DNA of 64,000 nucleotides from Bacteroides faecium (GTDB taxonomy: Bacteria; Bacteroidota; Bacteroidia; Bacteroidales; Bacteroidaceae), in contig NZ_CP050831.1 of assembly GCF_012113595.1 (NCBI RefSeq), forward strand, positions 1,488,001 to 1,552,000. Direction: 5' to 3'. How positions within the stretch are numbered: the stretch's first letter is position 1; each line of letters begins with the position of its first letter. Made by a program: the position numbers and the translations under genes. Shown piece by piece: positions 34,759-44,443 of the stretch. Below the pieces are notes generated by a model. That model ran no database searches. It saw only the letters and a program-made list of their open reading frames with translations, and was not told the DNA's origin.

Positions 34759-36330
34759 ATGAAGAATAATAAATTAACTGTATTCTTGATGGCTGTATTC
34801 ACAGTATTTGCATCATCATGTAGTGATTTTCTAGATACGGTTTCCGATAACCGGACAGAGGTGGATAATGCCAGTAAGATTACTTCATTGCTGGTTTCCG
34901 CTTATCCTAACTACTCTCCGTTCCTGTTGGCGGAACTGTCTTCCGACAATATGATGGATAACGGTATCCGGTTTGACGATACGCAACTACAGGAAGATGC
35001 TTATCTGTGGGAAGAACCGACGGATGCCAGTTATGATAGCCCTTACGCTTTGTGGGAATCATGCTATAAAGCGGTAGCTTCGGCCAACCAGGCACTGCGG
35101 AGCATCCGGGAACTGGGTGACCCTGCCAGCCTGAATCCTCAAAAAGGAGAAGCGTTGCTATGTCGTGCCTTTGCGCATTTTTTGTTAGCCAACATCTTCT
35201 GTATGCCTTATAACCCGCTAACGGCGGAACAGCAACTGGGTGTACCTTATCCTATGGAACCGGAAGAAGAAGTAATCGTTGTGCACGAACGCGGAACGCT
35301 CGCCCAAACGTATGCATGGATAGAAAAAGATATTGAAGAAGGTTTGCCATTGGTGAACGACGTGATTTACAGCGTGCCCAAATATCATTTCAATAAGAAA
35401 GCGGCTAATGCTTTCGCCGCGCGTTTCTTTCTTTATTATCAGAAGTGGGATAAAGTGATTGAATATGCGGATAAGGTGCTCGGAGCAAATCCTGAAACAA
35501 TGATCCGTCACTGGGAGGAAGATTTCGGCGCGCTTAGTCAGGTGGACGATGTAGCTAACCAATATATTTCGGAGAAGAAAGCGGCCAATCTGATGTTAAA
35601 CGCCAGTTATTCACTTTGGCCGATAATTGTCGGGCCTTATGATATTTATAAGCGCTATGGGCATGGGATGGATGTTTATGCCGTAGAAACGATTCAGTCT
35701 AACGGTCCGTGGAACTGGCGCGGAGGACTGGTGATGAGTAATATTATCGTAAGTATTCAGCAAAAGAATCCGTTTCCCAAGATAATCGACTATTTTGAGT
35801 ACACCGACAAAACGAGTGGAATCGGCTATGACCACATGGTGTCTGTAGTGTTCAGCGCAGACGAGACTCTTCTCTGCCGTGCCGAAGCGTATGCCTTGCA
35901 ACAGAATTATGCCCAGGCGCTGAAAGATATTAATACGTGGATAAAGTATAACAGTGTCATCAGCCAGGATGACGGTTCCGACCTGACCCTGACTGAGTTG
36001 AGGACATTTTACAGGAGTCTCCGTTATGCGCCTGCGCTCATCACTTCCCGGCAGCAAAGAAGTGTAAAGAAAACGTTGAATCCGGAAGGGTTTGCAGTTA
36101 CTGCGGGTACACAAGAAAACCTGATTCAATTGATTCTCCAGTTGCGGCGCTTGACCGGGTTGCAGGAAGGGCTGCGATGGTATGACCTGAAACGTTATGG
36201 AATTGAGTTCTCTCACAACAGGGATAACGATACGCCTGTCGTATTGACAAAAGATGACCCCAGGCGGGCTATTCAGTTGCCGCAAGATGTAATCAATGCG
36301 GGGATGCGGCCTAATCCAAGAAACAATTAA
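34759..36330 (+). CDS. SusD/RagB-family lipoprotein, partner of receptor 2
   Basis: A 523-residue lipoprotein (FLMAVFTVFASSC, lipid Cys21). Typical SusD segments are FLDTVSDNRTEVDNASKITSLL, ALWESCYKAVASANQALRSIRELG, GEALLCRAFAHFLLANIFCMPYN, GLQEGLRWYDLKRYGIEFSHN and RRAIQLPQDVINAGMRPNPRN. The gene starts 15 bp after the receptor. It aligns along its length with the SusD at 23067-24569. Confidence 0.95.
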   Translation: MKNNKLTVFLMAVFTVFASSCSDFLDTVSDNRTEVDNASKITSLLVSAYPNYSPFLLAELSSDNMMDNGIRFDDTQLQEDAYLWEEPTDASYDSPYALWESCYKAVASANQALRSIRELGDPASLNPQKGEALLCRAFAHFLLANIFCMPYNPLTAEQQLGVPYPMEPEEEVIVVHERGTLAQTYAWIEKDIEEGLPLVNDVIYSVPKYHFNKKAANAFAARFFLYYQKWDKVIEYADKVLGANPETMIRHWEEDFGALSQVDDVANQYISEKKAANLMLNASYSLWPIIVGPYDIYKRYGHGMDVYAVETIQSNGPWNWRGGLVMSNIIVSIQQKNPFPKIIDYFEYTDKTSGIGYDHMVSVVFSADETLLCRAEAYALQQNYAQALKDINTWIKYNSVISQDDGSDLTLTELRTFYRSLRYAPALITSRQQRSVKKTLNPEGFAVTAGTQENLIQLILQLRRLTGLQEGLRWYDLKRYGIEFSHNRDNDTPVVLTKDDPRRAIQLPQDVINAGMRPNPRNN

Positions 36331-36345
36331 AAAACGGTTGAAGAT

Positions 36346-37227
36346 ATGAAACACTTGAAATATATGACTTTGATGCTATTCTTTATTTGCGGCATAAGCT
36401 CCTGTAGTGAAGATAGTATGGACGACCGGAGCATATTTACCGGTACGGAACAGCAAAAAAAAGAGTTTGACAACTGGTTGTTAAAAAACTATGTATATCC
36501 ATATAACATTGATTTTAAATACCGGCTGGAAGATCATGAGTCCGATCACGATTATAATCTGGTTCCTTCCGAATATGGCAAGTCGGTGGCTATTGCCAAG
36601 CTGGTCAAGTTTTTATGGATTGATTCCTATATAGAAGTAATGGATGACAATAGTGAATTTATTTGCACATACGGTCCGAAAATGATTCACCTGGTCGGTT
36701 CCCCGGCCTATGAGGAAGGACAAATCACACTGGGGACTGCGGAAGGCGGACTGAAGGTGACTTTGTATAATGTGAACAATCTGGATCCTAAGAATCCGGT
36801 AATCGAGGACTTGAACTTCTGGTATTTCAAGACTATGCATCATGAGTTTTCCCATATTCTGCACCAGACTATCGAATTTCCACAGGAGTTTTATGAAATA
36901 TCAACAGGCAAATACCTGGGAAGCGGTTGGGTGAACGTTACAGATGAGGCGGCACTGAAGAGAGGATTTATCACTCCTTACGGTGGCAGTGAAGTGCATG
37001 AGGACTTTGCAGAGACAATCGCTAATTATGTGACTCATGATGCAGCCTGGTGGAATAAGCAGATTATTATTGCGGGTGACGGAGCTACTTATATTCAGCA
37101 GAAACTGGAATTGGCACGCACCTATATGCAAGAAACTTGGAATATCAATTTGGACTCGTTAAGAGATATTGTGCAGCGCCGCTCTTCAGAGGTGTTGGAT
37201 TTAGATTTGGAAAACTTAAATGATTGA
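36346..37227 (+). CDS. Substrate-import-associated zinc metallohydrolase lipoprotein 2
   Basis: A 293-residue lipoprotein (FICGISSCSEDSMDD). It carries the family opening FDNWLLKNYVYPYNIDFKYRLE, the zinc motif HHEFSHILHQ, and downstream ITPYGGSEVHEDFAETIANYVT with a candidate acidic ligand. It is the paralogue of the protein at 24598-25467. The HExxH motif is complete in both copies, so both should be active. A surface trimming role on the imported substrate is inference. Confidence 0.88.
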   Translation: MKHLKYMTLMLFFICGISSCSEDSMDDRSIFTGTEQQKKEFDNWLLKNYVYPYNIDFKYRLEDHESDHDYNLVPSEYGKSVAIAKLVKFLWIDSYIEVMDDNSEFICTYGPKMIHLVGSPAYEEGQITLGTAEGGLKVTLYNVNNLDPKNPVIEDLNFWYFKTMHHEFSHILHQTIEFPQEFYEISTGKYLGSGWVNVTDEAALKRGFITPYGGSEVHEDFAETIANYVTHDAAWWNKQIIIAGDGATYIQQKLELARTYMQETWNINLDSLRDIVQRRSSEVLDLDLENLND

Positions 37228-37231
37228 GGTT

Positions 37232-38476
37232 ATGAAGTATTTATATAATTTCTGTATAGTTCTTGTCCTTCTTGCTTTTGCGTCATGCAGTCCCGAAGTG
37301 GATGATGTATTCAGTGAAACGGCATCCGAGCGTATTAATAAGGCTATAGAGGAGGATTTAAAGGTGTTGCAGGGTGCTCCGAACGGCTGGATGCTGGAAT
37401 ATTATCCTTCTGCGACAAAGATGTATGGCGGATTCACTATTCTGCTGTCCTTTGATGAGGAGGGAAATGCAAAAGCCGCATGCGATATGTTTAGCGCAGA
37501 CAAGGTCGCGCAAAGTATGTATGCGGTGAAACAGAGCACGGGGCCTACATTGACTTTCGATACGTATAATGAGGTTTTCCATTTGTTCTCCGAACCTTCC
37601 AATATATTCGGCATCGGTGATGACGGGAAAGGAATGGAGGGAGATTATGAGTTCCTGATTTTGGAATGTACCGCGGATAAGGTGGTATTGAAAGGCAAGA
37701 AAACAGGTGTCAAAATGTTGATGACTCCCCTGCCCGAAGACAAGACATGGCAACGATACCTGAGTGAAGTTCAGCAAGTTGCAAAAGAAGCGTATTTAGG
37801 CATGTATGATGTGCAGATGGGCGGGGAGACGGAATATACTGTTGAGCAGGAATATCATCGTTTTGTATTGACACATGAGGACGGAACACAAGAAAACCTT
37901 CCGTTTGTATATACCGCAGACGGCATCAAGTTTTATGAACCTGTCGAACTGGGCACTACTCAAATGCAGAATCTCGCATGGGACAATAGCCGGCAGGCAT
38001 ACGTGAGCGGTGACATAACCATGAAGGCAGTCAAGCCGGCAGGATATAGGCTGATAGATGACTTGACCGGTACTTATACTTTCTATTATAGCAGTCCCGT
38101 TCAAACTGTTACAGTTACCCTTGAGCGTTTTGACAGTGGCAACCCTTTCGCTCTGTATCTGGTAATGAAGGGATTTGAGGATTACGAATTTCTGATACCC
38201 TATGATAGTGTGTATGGTAGAATCAGTATTCTCACCCAGATGCTGACTTCTTCTGTGGCGTTATTGCCATGGGCGATAGATCCGCAAACGGGTAGCGGCA
38301 ACATCTCTACGACCAATGGCGTAGGACTGGTGGGAATCAACGGCAGCAATGGGCTGATTACTTTTAAAGATAACGGAGTGTGGGGCGAAGAGGTGAATTC
38401 GATGATAATCTTTGACCTGGTTGCAGGGCAGCCTCTAATCCGGATCCCATATATTACTAAGATGGTGAAACAATAA
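37232..38476 (+). CDS. DUF4302 lipoprotein 2
   Basis: A 414-residue lipoprotein. ATG 37232 gives the clean signal MKYLYNFCIVLVLLAFASC. An in-frame ATG at 37220 overlaps the previous gene and is the alternative. DUF4302 landmarks are RINKAIEEDLKVLQGAPNGWMLEYYPS, MYGGFTILLSFDEEG and GPTLTFDTYNEVFHLFSEP, then GDYEFLILECTADKVVLKGKKT. It is the paralogue of the protein at 25484-26785. A hairpin with a T-run follows directly. Confidence 0.88.
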   Translation: MKYLYNFCIVLVLLAFASCSPEVDDVFSETASERINKAIEEDLKVLQGAPNGWMLEYYPSATKMYGGFTILLSFDEEGNAKAACDMFSADKVAQSMYAVKQSTGPTLTFDTYNEVFHLFSEPSNIFGIGDDGKGMEGDYEFLILECTADKVVLKGKKTGVKMLMTPLPEDKTWQRYLSEVQQVAKEAYLGMYDVQMGGETEYTVEQEYHRFVLTHEDGTQENLPFVYTADGIKFYEPVELGTTQMQNLAWDNSRQAYVSGDITMKAVKPAGYRLIDDLTGTYTFYYSSPVQTVTVTLERFDSGNPFALYLVMKGFEDYEFLIPYDSVYGRISILTQMLTSSVALLPWAIDPQTGSGNISTTNGVGLVGINGSNGLITFKDNGVWGEEVNSMIIFDLVAGQPLIRIPYITKMVKQ

Positions 38477-38498
38477 AAGTGGCAGTATCACTTTTTTT
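38475..38498 (+). terminator. Internal attenuator after the DUF4302 gene
   Basis: AAAAGTG pairs with CACTTTT across a 7-nt loop and a T-run follows. It is short and weak, and lies inside the operon 23 bp before the next start, so it may lower expression of the downstream genes. Confidence 0.5.
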
Positions 38499-38521
38499 AT
38501 TAATAACTCAATGATAAGTTT

Positions 38522-41110
38522 ATGAAAAAGTATTCATTTTTGTTTTTAGCAATGATGTCCGTCTTCTGTGGATGTTCGGACGACGATAACTTGAAGGACG
38601 TGGGTGGTGGAACTACCACTGAGGGACCATCGGTAGAAATCTCTTCCATAAATGGAGATGAGGGAAGTGCGGTATATGCTACATCTGCTACTTTCAACTT
38701 GAAAGCCAACGGCGTGGAATCATATGCGTATCAGGTGGCGGAAGGAGAGAAAAAGGATTCTCCTGCCGGAGAAGTGATTTATGCCGGCGCTACAGGAGAA
38801 GACGGTAGCGGGATTAATGCACTCAAGGATGGTGACAACAGTGTCACGATTTACGGTTTGGAGGGAAACAAGACTTATACGGTGTTCTTTGCTTTTAAGG
38901 CTGATAAGGAATATGTATTGAAGTCACAGGTAATCACTACGCCTGCCTATACACGCCGTATCACGGTGATAGATACGAAACCTTACAGTATTAAAGTGCA
39001 TGTGGAGGTTCCGGAAAATACTTATTATAAGTTTTCTTTCGGACGCAGGGATATGTATCAGGCTCAAAAGGATCAGTTTGGGCTGACTGATGGCGATTAT
39101 GTGTCATATGGGGAACTGTATAAAGGTCCTAAGACCATTAATCTGGTAGACGGTGAATATCTGGAGGAGAATCCGGATGAAGGGGATATGGCTATTCAGG
39201 TTCTGCCCGGTTATCCTAACGTTATATTAGTGGCGGAATGTGATGAAGAAGGCAATGTATTGTGCGAATACGACTTTGGGGATGGAGGTGAAGGAGAACT
39301 GTTGAAAAGCACCCGCTCTGTCACTCCACCGTTGGAAGATGGTTATACAGAGGTGTGTTCGGACGAGGGAGCTACTTTTAATGGCATATATGCCAAGCAA
39401 TATGTTTATGGTGGCTCTACGTTGATTGAAGGCAAAATTTCCATTGAAACGGTGAAAATAACGGAGCGCTCGGCAACTTTTGCCCTTGTGCCGGATGAAA
39501 GTGTCGTTAAATATGCAGTTAATGCAATGTCGCAGGAGGAATATGATTATTATGTCACCTTGTGTGGTGAGAGAGGTATGCCTACCTTTATGCTGACCGG
39601 CAGTGATATGTATACTGATCCCTTGGAAATGTCTACCCACCCTGATTATCTCCCTTTCGAGAAAGGAAAGAAATATAAACTGATTGTTGTGGGTACGTAT
39701 ACTGACGATTACAGCGTACAAAGTATTCAAATCGTAGATTTCACCCCGCTTGAATCTACGAAACCGGAAGCAAAACTGGAGATTACTTCTAAAGTAGACC
39801 CGGATCACAGCCCATGGATGGTATGGTTTAATATTAAAGCCCCGGGCAAGGATTGTTCGTATATCAAATATCTGATGAACTATATGAAAGAATGGGCTCC
39901 TATGCTGAATTCGGGCACTACAAAAGAAGTATTGATGCAATCTTACGGTCAATATGTGAAAGAAGCGGACGTTATTGATGCTATCAATAGTGACGCAGGG
40001 TATGACATCAGTTTCACTTCCTGGGAAAATACGGAATCGATGATGCTGGTGGCTTCTTTCAATGATGATGAGAAGATGGCTGTGTACGAAGGTACATCTT
40101 CCTCTTTGCCCGAACAGGACAAGGCACGGGTGGAATCTTCATTGTTTGATGATCTGAAGGGAGACTGGACAGCTACTTATCATGCGAAGTGGAGTGATTA
40201 TACAGGGGAGTATGATAAGGATGTATCCTTTAAAGTCACTCTTGCCGGAGAACCGGATCAGGGACCTTCTTCTTTCAACTCCGGCAAAGACTATGACGCC
40301 CTTTTCAATTACTTCAAGGAAAGTGCTCTCAAGGAGGGACAAAGCGACTCGGAAGCTGCGTCTTATGCGGGAACAAAGGTGGCCGAACTGTTTGAAGATT
40401 ATAAATCGGAAGCTACACGATATGCGGGCAAATACAGAGGTCAGAACCGCCTGGTAGGTCTGGGATTTGATATGGCTCATGAATATAAGAGTTCCTGGGA
40501 TTTATTCTGCTATCTTGATTATTCCGCTTATGATACGGAGGAACTGTTCTTCGATTATGGCCCGAAATTGTTCTTCGAAATCAGCAAGGACGCGAATGGC
40601 AAAGATAAGATGGAACTGGTGACTGATGAAAGCCGTATTGCTCCGGTTTCTGCATGGCAGATGTATGATGTTTATCTCCGGGGATATAATTCCGCTAATT
40701 ATAACAACGCTCCTACAGGCAGTTTCCCGGTCACTGTGTCCGAAGATAAGAACACGATTACCATTGGAGGTATTGAAGCTGACGGGACAATGTGTTATCC
40801 TTCTCCTGTTTACTACACGATGGGCAATTACTACACTTTTGTTACACAGACAACTTCTCCTATCAAGCTGACGAAAGGCTGGAGCGAACCGACGACTACG
40901 GCGAAAGCATCCAAATTGGCGGTTAATAATGGCAAAAAAGCCGGTGCTGTCCGTAAGGGCAACCGTTTCATGCGTACAAGCCTGCCTTGGACTAAGAACG
41001 GTGTATTGCCGTTGATGCCGAAGGCTACTATCAAATCGTCTGTACTCTTGAAAGAGAATGTTCAGAAGAAAGCGTCCGAACAGCACTCCAAGATGCTTAA
41101 GAAGCGCTAG
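38522..41110 (+). CDS. Large multidomain surface lipoprotein, unrecognised
   Basis: An 862-residue lipoprotein (FLAMMSVFCGCSDDDNLKD, with an acidic export signal). Residues ~30-430 contain beta-sandwich segments like fibronectin type III (YGLEGNKTYTVFFAFKADKEYVLKS; KKYKLIVVGTYTDDYSV; ITVIDTKPYSIKVHVEVPENTYY). The rest (WTATYHAKWSDYTGEYDKDVSFKV; VGLGFDMAHEYKSSWDLFCYLDY) has no family I know. The C-terminal ~70 residues are Lys/Arg-rich (KKAGAVRKGNRFMR…HSKMLKKR), unusual for an exposed lipoprotein. The first operon has no equivalent. I assign no function. Confidence 0.75.
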   Translation: MKKYSFLFLAMMSVFCGCSDDDNLKDVGGGTTTEGPSVEISSINGDEGSAVYATSATFNLKANGVESYAYQVAEGEKKDSPAGEVIYAGATGEDGSGINALKDGDNSVTIYGLEGNKTYTVFFAFKADKEYVLKSQVITTPAYTRRITVIDTKPYSIKVHVEVPENTYYKFSFGRRDMYQAQKDQFGLTDGDYVSYGELYKGPKTINLVDGEYLEENPDEGDMAIQVLPGYPNVILVAECDEEGNVLCEYDFGDGGEGELLKSTRSVTPPLEDGYTEVCSDEGATFNGIYAKQYVYGGSTLIEGKISIETVKITERSATFALVPDESVVKYAVNAMSQEEYDYYVTLCGERGMPTFMLTGSDMYTDPLEMSTHPDYLPFEKGKKYKLIVVGTYTDDYSVQSIQIVDFTPLESTKPEAKLEITSKVDPDHSPWMVWFNIKAPGKDCSYIKYLMNYMKEWAPMLNSGTTKEVLMQSYGQYVKEADVIDAINSDAGYDISFTSWENTESMMLVASFNDDEKMAVYEGTSSSLPEQDKARVESSLFDDLKGDWTATYHAKWSDYTGEYDKDVSFKVTLAGEPDQGPSSFNSGKDYDALFNYFKESALKEGQSDSEAASYAGTKVAELFEDYKSEATRYAGKYRGQNRLVGLGFDMAHEYKSSWDLFCYLDYSAYDTEELFFDYGPKLFFEISKDANGKDKMELVTDESRIAPVSAWQMYDVYLRGYNSANYNNAPTGSFPVTVSEDKNTITIGGIEADGTMCYPSPVYYTMGNYYTFVTQTTSPIKLTKGWSEPTTTAKASKLAVNNGKKAGAVRKGNRFMRTSLPWTKNGVLPLMPKATIKSSVLLKENVQKKASEQHSKMLKKR

Positions 41111-41138
41111 TGACAGGTTGTAAATAGAATTAAGGGAT

Positions 41139-41170
41139 GCACCGGTTTCTTTCCGGTGCGCCTTTTATTA
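41139..41170 (+). terminator. Hairpin with T-tail inside operon 2
   Basis: GCACCGG (41139-41145) pairs with CCGGTGC (41153-41159) across TTTCTTT and is followed by GCCTTTTATT. It probably acts as a partial terminator before the TlpA gene. It also argues that translation of that gene starts downstream of the hairpin. Confidence 0.65.
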
Positions 41171-41191
41171 AATAAAGGAATGCTTCATACA

Positions 41192-41683
41192 ATGAAAAAG
41201 AACAGTATAATAATGGGAATCTTCCTTGTCTTTTCCACTCTTATGGCGGATGCGCAGTCATTGCCGAATGTGAAAGTGGAGAATGCGGACGGGAAACAGA
41301 TTGAAGTAGCTTCATTGGTGGACGGAAAACCGTTTATCCTCTCATTTTGGGGGGTGACGTGCAAACCTTGCATTACGGAGCTGAATGCGTTGAACGAAGT
41401 GATGGATGAGTGGCGTAAAGAAGTCGATTTCAATATCGTTGCCGTATCTGTGGACGATAGCCGTTTCACCTCGCGTGCACGTTCGATGGCGAAAGGGTTC
41501 GGATGGCAGTTTACATGTGTGTTTGATAAGAACCAGGACTTGAAACGGGCATTGAATGTATCTCTCACTCCGCAGACGTTCATTGTAGATGGAAAGGGAA
41601 AAATAGTCTATTCGCATACCGGATATACGCCGGGTAGTGAGAATGAACTGCTCGACAAACTAAAGGAACTGAAAGCTGAATGA
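41192..41683 (+). CDS. TlpA/ResA-like thioredoxin-fold protein
   Basis: A 163-residue exported protein: signal peptide MKKNSIIMGIFLVFSTLMADAQ, then PFILSFWGVTCKPCITELNAL with the redox CxxC (C-K-P-C), and the cis-Pro loop VSLTPQTFIVDGKGKIVY. A thiol-disulfide role in the envelope is expected. I choose 41192; an ATG at 41180 is possible, while starts before 41170 fall in the terminator hairpin. The stop overlaps the next start by 4 bp (ATGA), indicating coupling. A redox enzyme next to an Omp28-like and a barrel protein suggests this operon handles Cys-rich or disulfide-bearing material. Confidence 0.88.
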   Translation: MKKNSIIMGIFLVFSTLMADAQSLPNVKVENADGKQIEVASLVDGKPFILSFWGVTCKPCITELNALNEVMDEWRKEVDFNIVAVSVDDSRFTSRARSMAKGFGWQFTCVFDKNQDLKRALNVSLTPQTFIVDGKGKIVYSHTGYTPGSENELLDKLKELKAE

Positions 41684-43260
41684 AAAAAGGAATCATTTTA
41701 GGCTGCGTATTGGGAGCTGCCGCTTCACTTTACGCGCAGGATGCGACGGATAAAGGCACTTTGAGGGGGAGTCTGGAAACGAATAATATCTATTACGTGA
41801 AAGACAGCAAGCTCGACGCGTCGTCTGCCGCCAATCCGGACGACCATTTCGGCTCGAACAGCTATCTGAAGCTGGATTATACAAAAGGGCGTTTTTCTGC
41901 CGGTGTACAACTGGAAGGTTATCTGCCTGCTTTGCAGGGATACGATTATGCTACCTATGGAAACGGTAAACGTACTTTGTTAGGGACAAAATATGTCAGT
42001 TGGGAAGATGGTGACTTTGGATTCCGTGTGGGCGATATATTCGACCAATATGGCAGCGGATTGATTTTCCGCAGTTATGAAGACCGTACGCTGGGATTTA
42101 ATAACTCTGTGGAAGGATTGAGCGGACACTACGAATATAAGAATTATGTTTCGCTGAAAGCGATGTACGGGCGTCCGCGCCTGTATCTTGACTATGCCGG
42201 CTCATCCGTCCGGGGAGCAAACATGAATCTTTCCGTTTCGGATATTCTGGGATTGAAACAAGTGAATTTCAACCTTGAAGGCAGTTATGTAAACCGGTAT
42301 GAGGACTTGAAAGATAATCCGGACTTTGTAGACAGGCTGACGACTTCCAACCTTGACATGTATGCTATCGGGGGAAGCCTGGGTTGGCAGGGGCTGGATG
42401 CCCGTGTGGAATATGTGGACAAGGGCAAGGACTTGCCGTTGCCTGCCTCTTCGGAAATGGTGAAAGGGAAAGCGATATTGGCAGAATTAGGTTATACATA
42501 TAAAAGTTTCTCCGCTCTGGCTACCTATCGTCGGTTGGAACATATGAACACCAGGCTCACACTGACCGGAGAGGGAAGCGGAAATGTACTGAACTATCTG
42601 CCCGCACTAACCAGGCAATACACCTATATGCTGGCAAACCTGAACCCTTACCAGACAAATGCGGAAGGGGAGAGCGGGGGACAGGCGGATGTGTATTATT
42701 CGTTCCGTCCTGCTTCAAACAGAAGTAATTACTGGAATTTTCACGCTAACGCGTCCATGTATTATTCGGACAAGGATATCACAAAGAAATCGCGTCTGAT
42801 GTGGAGGGACATTAACGCAGATGTGGAACACCGCTGGAATAACCAGTGGAAAAGTGCGGCACTGGTTTCCGTTCAGGAATGGAGCCCGTCACACGGAATA
42901 AATGACGTGACTTATGTTTCGAACATTTTTGTGCTGGATAACACGTACAAGTTTAACCGGAAGATGGCGTTGCGGTTGGAGTTGCAGTACCTATATTCTA
43001 CTGATTATGAGAAAGATTGGATGGCCGCGTTGTTGGAGTTCAGCATAGCGCCCCGATGGAGTTTCAGTGTGAGCGATATGTATAACAATGGTTCCACGAA
43101 GATACATTATTACAACGGTTCCGTGAGCTATACAAAGAAAAGTACCCGTGTGCAGTTGGGATATGGGCGCAACCGAGCCGGATATGTTTGTTCGGGTGGT
43201 GTTTGCAGGTATAGCCCGGCCTATACGGGAGTCAACCTCATTGTGACTTCTTCTTTTTAA
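41680..43260 (+). CDS. DUF6029-family outer-membrane beta-barrel protein
   Basis: A 526-residue protein with a signal peptide (GIILGCVLGAAASLYAQ), followed by alternating aromatic/polar strands typical of an outer-membrane barrel (GTLRGSLETNNIYYV, NSYLKLDYTKGRFSAGVQLEGYLP, FGFRVGDIFDQYGSGLIFR, LRLELQYLYSTDYEKDW). It ends VNLIVTSSF with a C-terminal Phe. This matches the DUF6029 family, which often follows TlpA-like genes. It is not TonB-dependent, since no plug is present. Function unknown. Confidence 0.8.
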   Translation: MKKGIILGCVLGAAASLYAQDATDKGTLRGSLETNNIYYVKDSKLDASSAANPDDHFGSNSYLKLDYTKGRFSAGVQLEGYLPALQGYDYATYGNGKRTLLGTKYVSWEDGDFGFRVGDIFDQYGSGLIFRSYEDRTLGFNNSVEGLSGHYEYKNYVSLKAMYGRPRLYLDYAGSSVRGANMNLSVSDILGLKQVNFNLEGSYVNRYEDLKDNPDFVDRLTTSNLDMYAIGGSLGWQGLDARVEYVDKGKDLPLPASSEMVKGKAILAELGYTYKSFSALATYRRLEHMNTRLTLTGEGSGNVLNYLPALTRQYTYMLANLNPYQTNAEGESGGQADVYYSFRPASNRSNYWNFHANASMYYSDKDITKKSRLMWRDINADVEHRWNNQWKSAALVSVQEWSPSHGINDVTYVSNIFVLDNTYKFNRKMALRLELQYLYSTDYEKDWMAALLEFSIAPRWSFSVSDMYNNGSTKIHYYNGSVSYTKKSTRVQLGYGRNRAGYVCSGGVCRYSPAYTGVNLIVTSSF

Positions 43261-43297
43261 CGGATGGTTATTATTGTTTTATCTAAAACGAATGATT

Positions 43298-44443
43298 ATG
43301 AGAAAGTTTGATTTATTGAATCTGTTGGCGATGCTTTGCGCCTGTTTGTTTTTTATCTCCTGCTCCGGCAATGACGGAGAGGGTGACGAACCGGGTGGCA
43401 ATGGCGGGGGAACCAATCCTGAAGGAAAATTAGTTTTATCCGCTTCTGCTTCGTTTATTAATAATGACGGACGGGATGCTGCTGTGTTTACTGTCAGGAT
43501 GGGGGATACGGATATTACTGATAAGGCTAAAATATATCTGGGCAATGATGTATTTGCCGGCACAAGTTTCACTACCACTAAAGTAGGCGATTATACGTTT
43601 TTTGCAAGTTATGAGGGTGAGATTTCCGATAAAATCACGATAAAGGCGATTGCCGGAATACCGGATATCCCGGATGACCCGCAGGCAGATAAGTTCGACG
43701 GATTTGTACATCGTGTACTGGTGGTGCAATCTACGGGAACGTGGTGTCAATATTGCCCTTATATGACGGCCGGCATTAAAAGTTATCTGGAGAGCGACGC
43801 TAATACGGGCGATGCTGTTTTTGCGGCAGCCCATAATGGTGATGTGATGGCTAACGATTATTCTGATGCTGTCAATCAATGGTTGAGTGTTAGCGGTTAT
43901 CCGACATTGAGCTTGAACCTTGACAGTAGAAATAAAGTTCAACATCAAGGTGAGCCTGCGGCTACGGCTTCAGCTATTTCCGGAGCTGTCTCCAACACTC
44001 TGCGGGACGCTGTTCATGTGGGTATTTCCGCTTCCGTCAGTGGTACTGAAAATAGCGGCATACTGACTGTGCGTGCCAGAGTAAAGATAGGGGCAGACGG
44101 GAAGTACCGTATTGCGGCTTGGTTGTTGGAGGATGGAATCCGGGCAGACCAGGTGAACAGTACCGGGCTGACTGACAAGGACAACTTCTCTATACACAAC
44201 AATGTATTGCGTATTAGTTCTGCCGCGAGTGCTTATGGTGTCCAGTTGGGAGAAAACGCATCTTCAACCAAAGGCAGTGTGAAGGAGTATGTCTGCACAT
44301 TGAATCTGGCGGACGCGAAGGTAGCGTCATTGGCAAAATGCAGGGTTGTCATATTCGTCACTGCTCCGAAAGACGGTAAGTTCACGGTAAATAATGTCAT
44401 TACTTGCCCGATTAATAATAGTGTGGCTTTTGAATATGAGTAA
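43298..44443 (+). CDS. Omp28-related lipoprotein with CxxC
   Basis: A 381-residue lipoprotein. ATG 43298 (MRKFDLLNLLAMLCACLFFISC) is chosen over an upstream TTG at 43274. After an acidic/Gly-rich linker comes a beta-sandwich domain (SASFINNDGRDAAVFTVRMGDTDI), then a thioredoxin-like Omp28 domain: HRVLVVQSTGTWCQYCPYMTAGI with a redox CxxC (C-Q-Y-C). The remainder is beta-rich. Porphyromonas Omp28 is a surface antigen. A role in oxidizing or reducing surface proteins is inference. Confidence 0.85.
   Translation: MRKFDLLNLLAMLCACLFFISCSGNDGEGDEPGGNGGGTNPEGKLVLSASASFINNDGRDAAVFTVRMGDTDITDKAKIYLGNDVFAGTSFTTTKVGDYTFFASYEGEISDKITIKAIAGIPDIPDDPQADKFDGFVHRVLVVQSTGTWCQYCPYMTAGIKSYLESDANTGDAVFAAAHNGDVMANDYSDAVNQWLSVSGYPTLSLNLDSRNKVQHQGEPAATASAISGAVSNTLRDAVHVGISASVSGTENSGILTVRARVKIGADGKYRIAAWLLEDGIRADQVNSTGLTDKDNFSIHNNVLRISSAASAYGVQLGENASSTKGSVKEYVCTLNLADAKVASLAKCRVVIFVTAPKDGKFTVNNVITCPINNSVAFEYE

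Noticed and set aside
41156..41191. Upstream start of the TlpA-like gene at 41156
   Set aside because: It would begin within the terminator-like hairpin and spoil the signal peptide.
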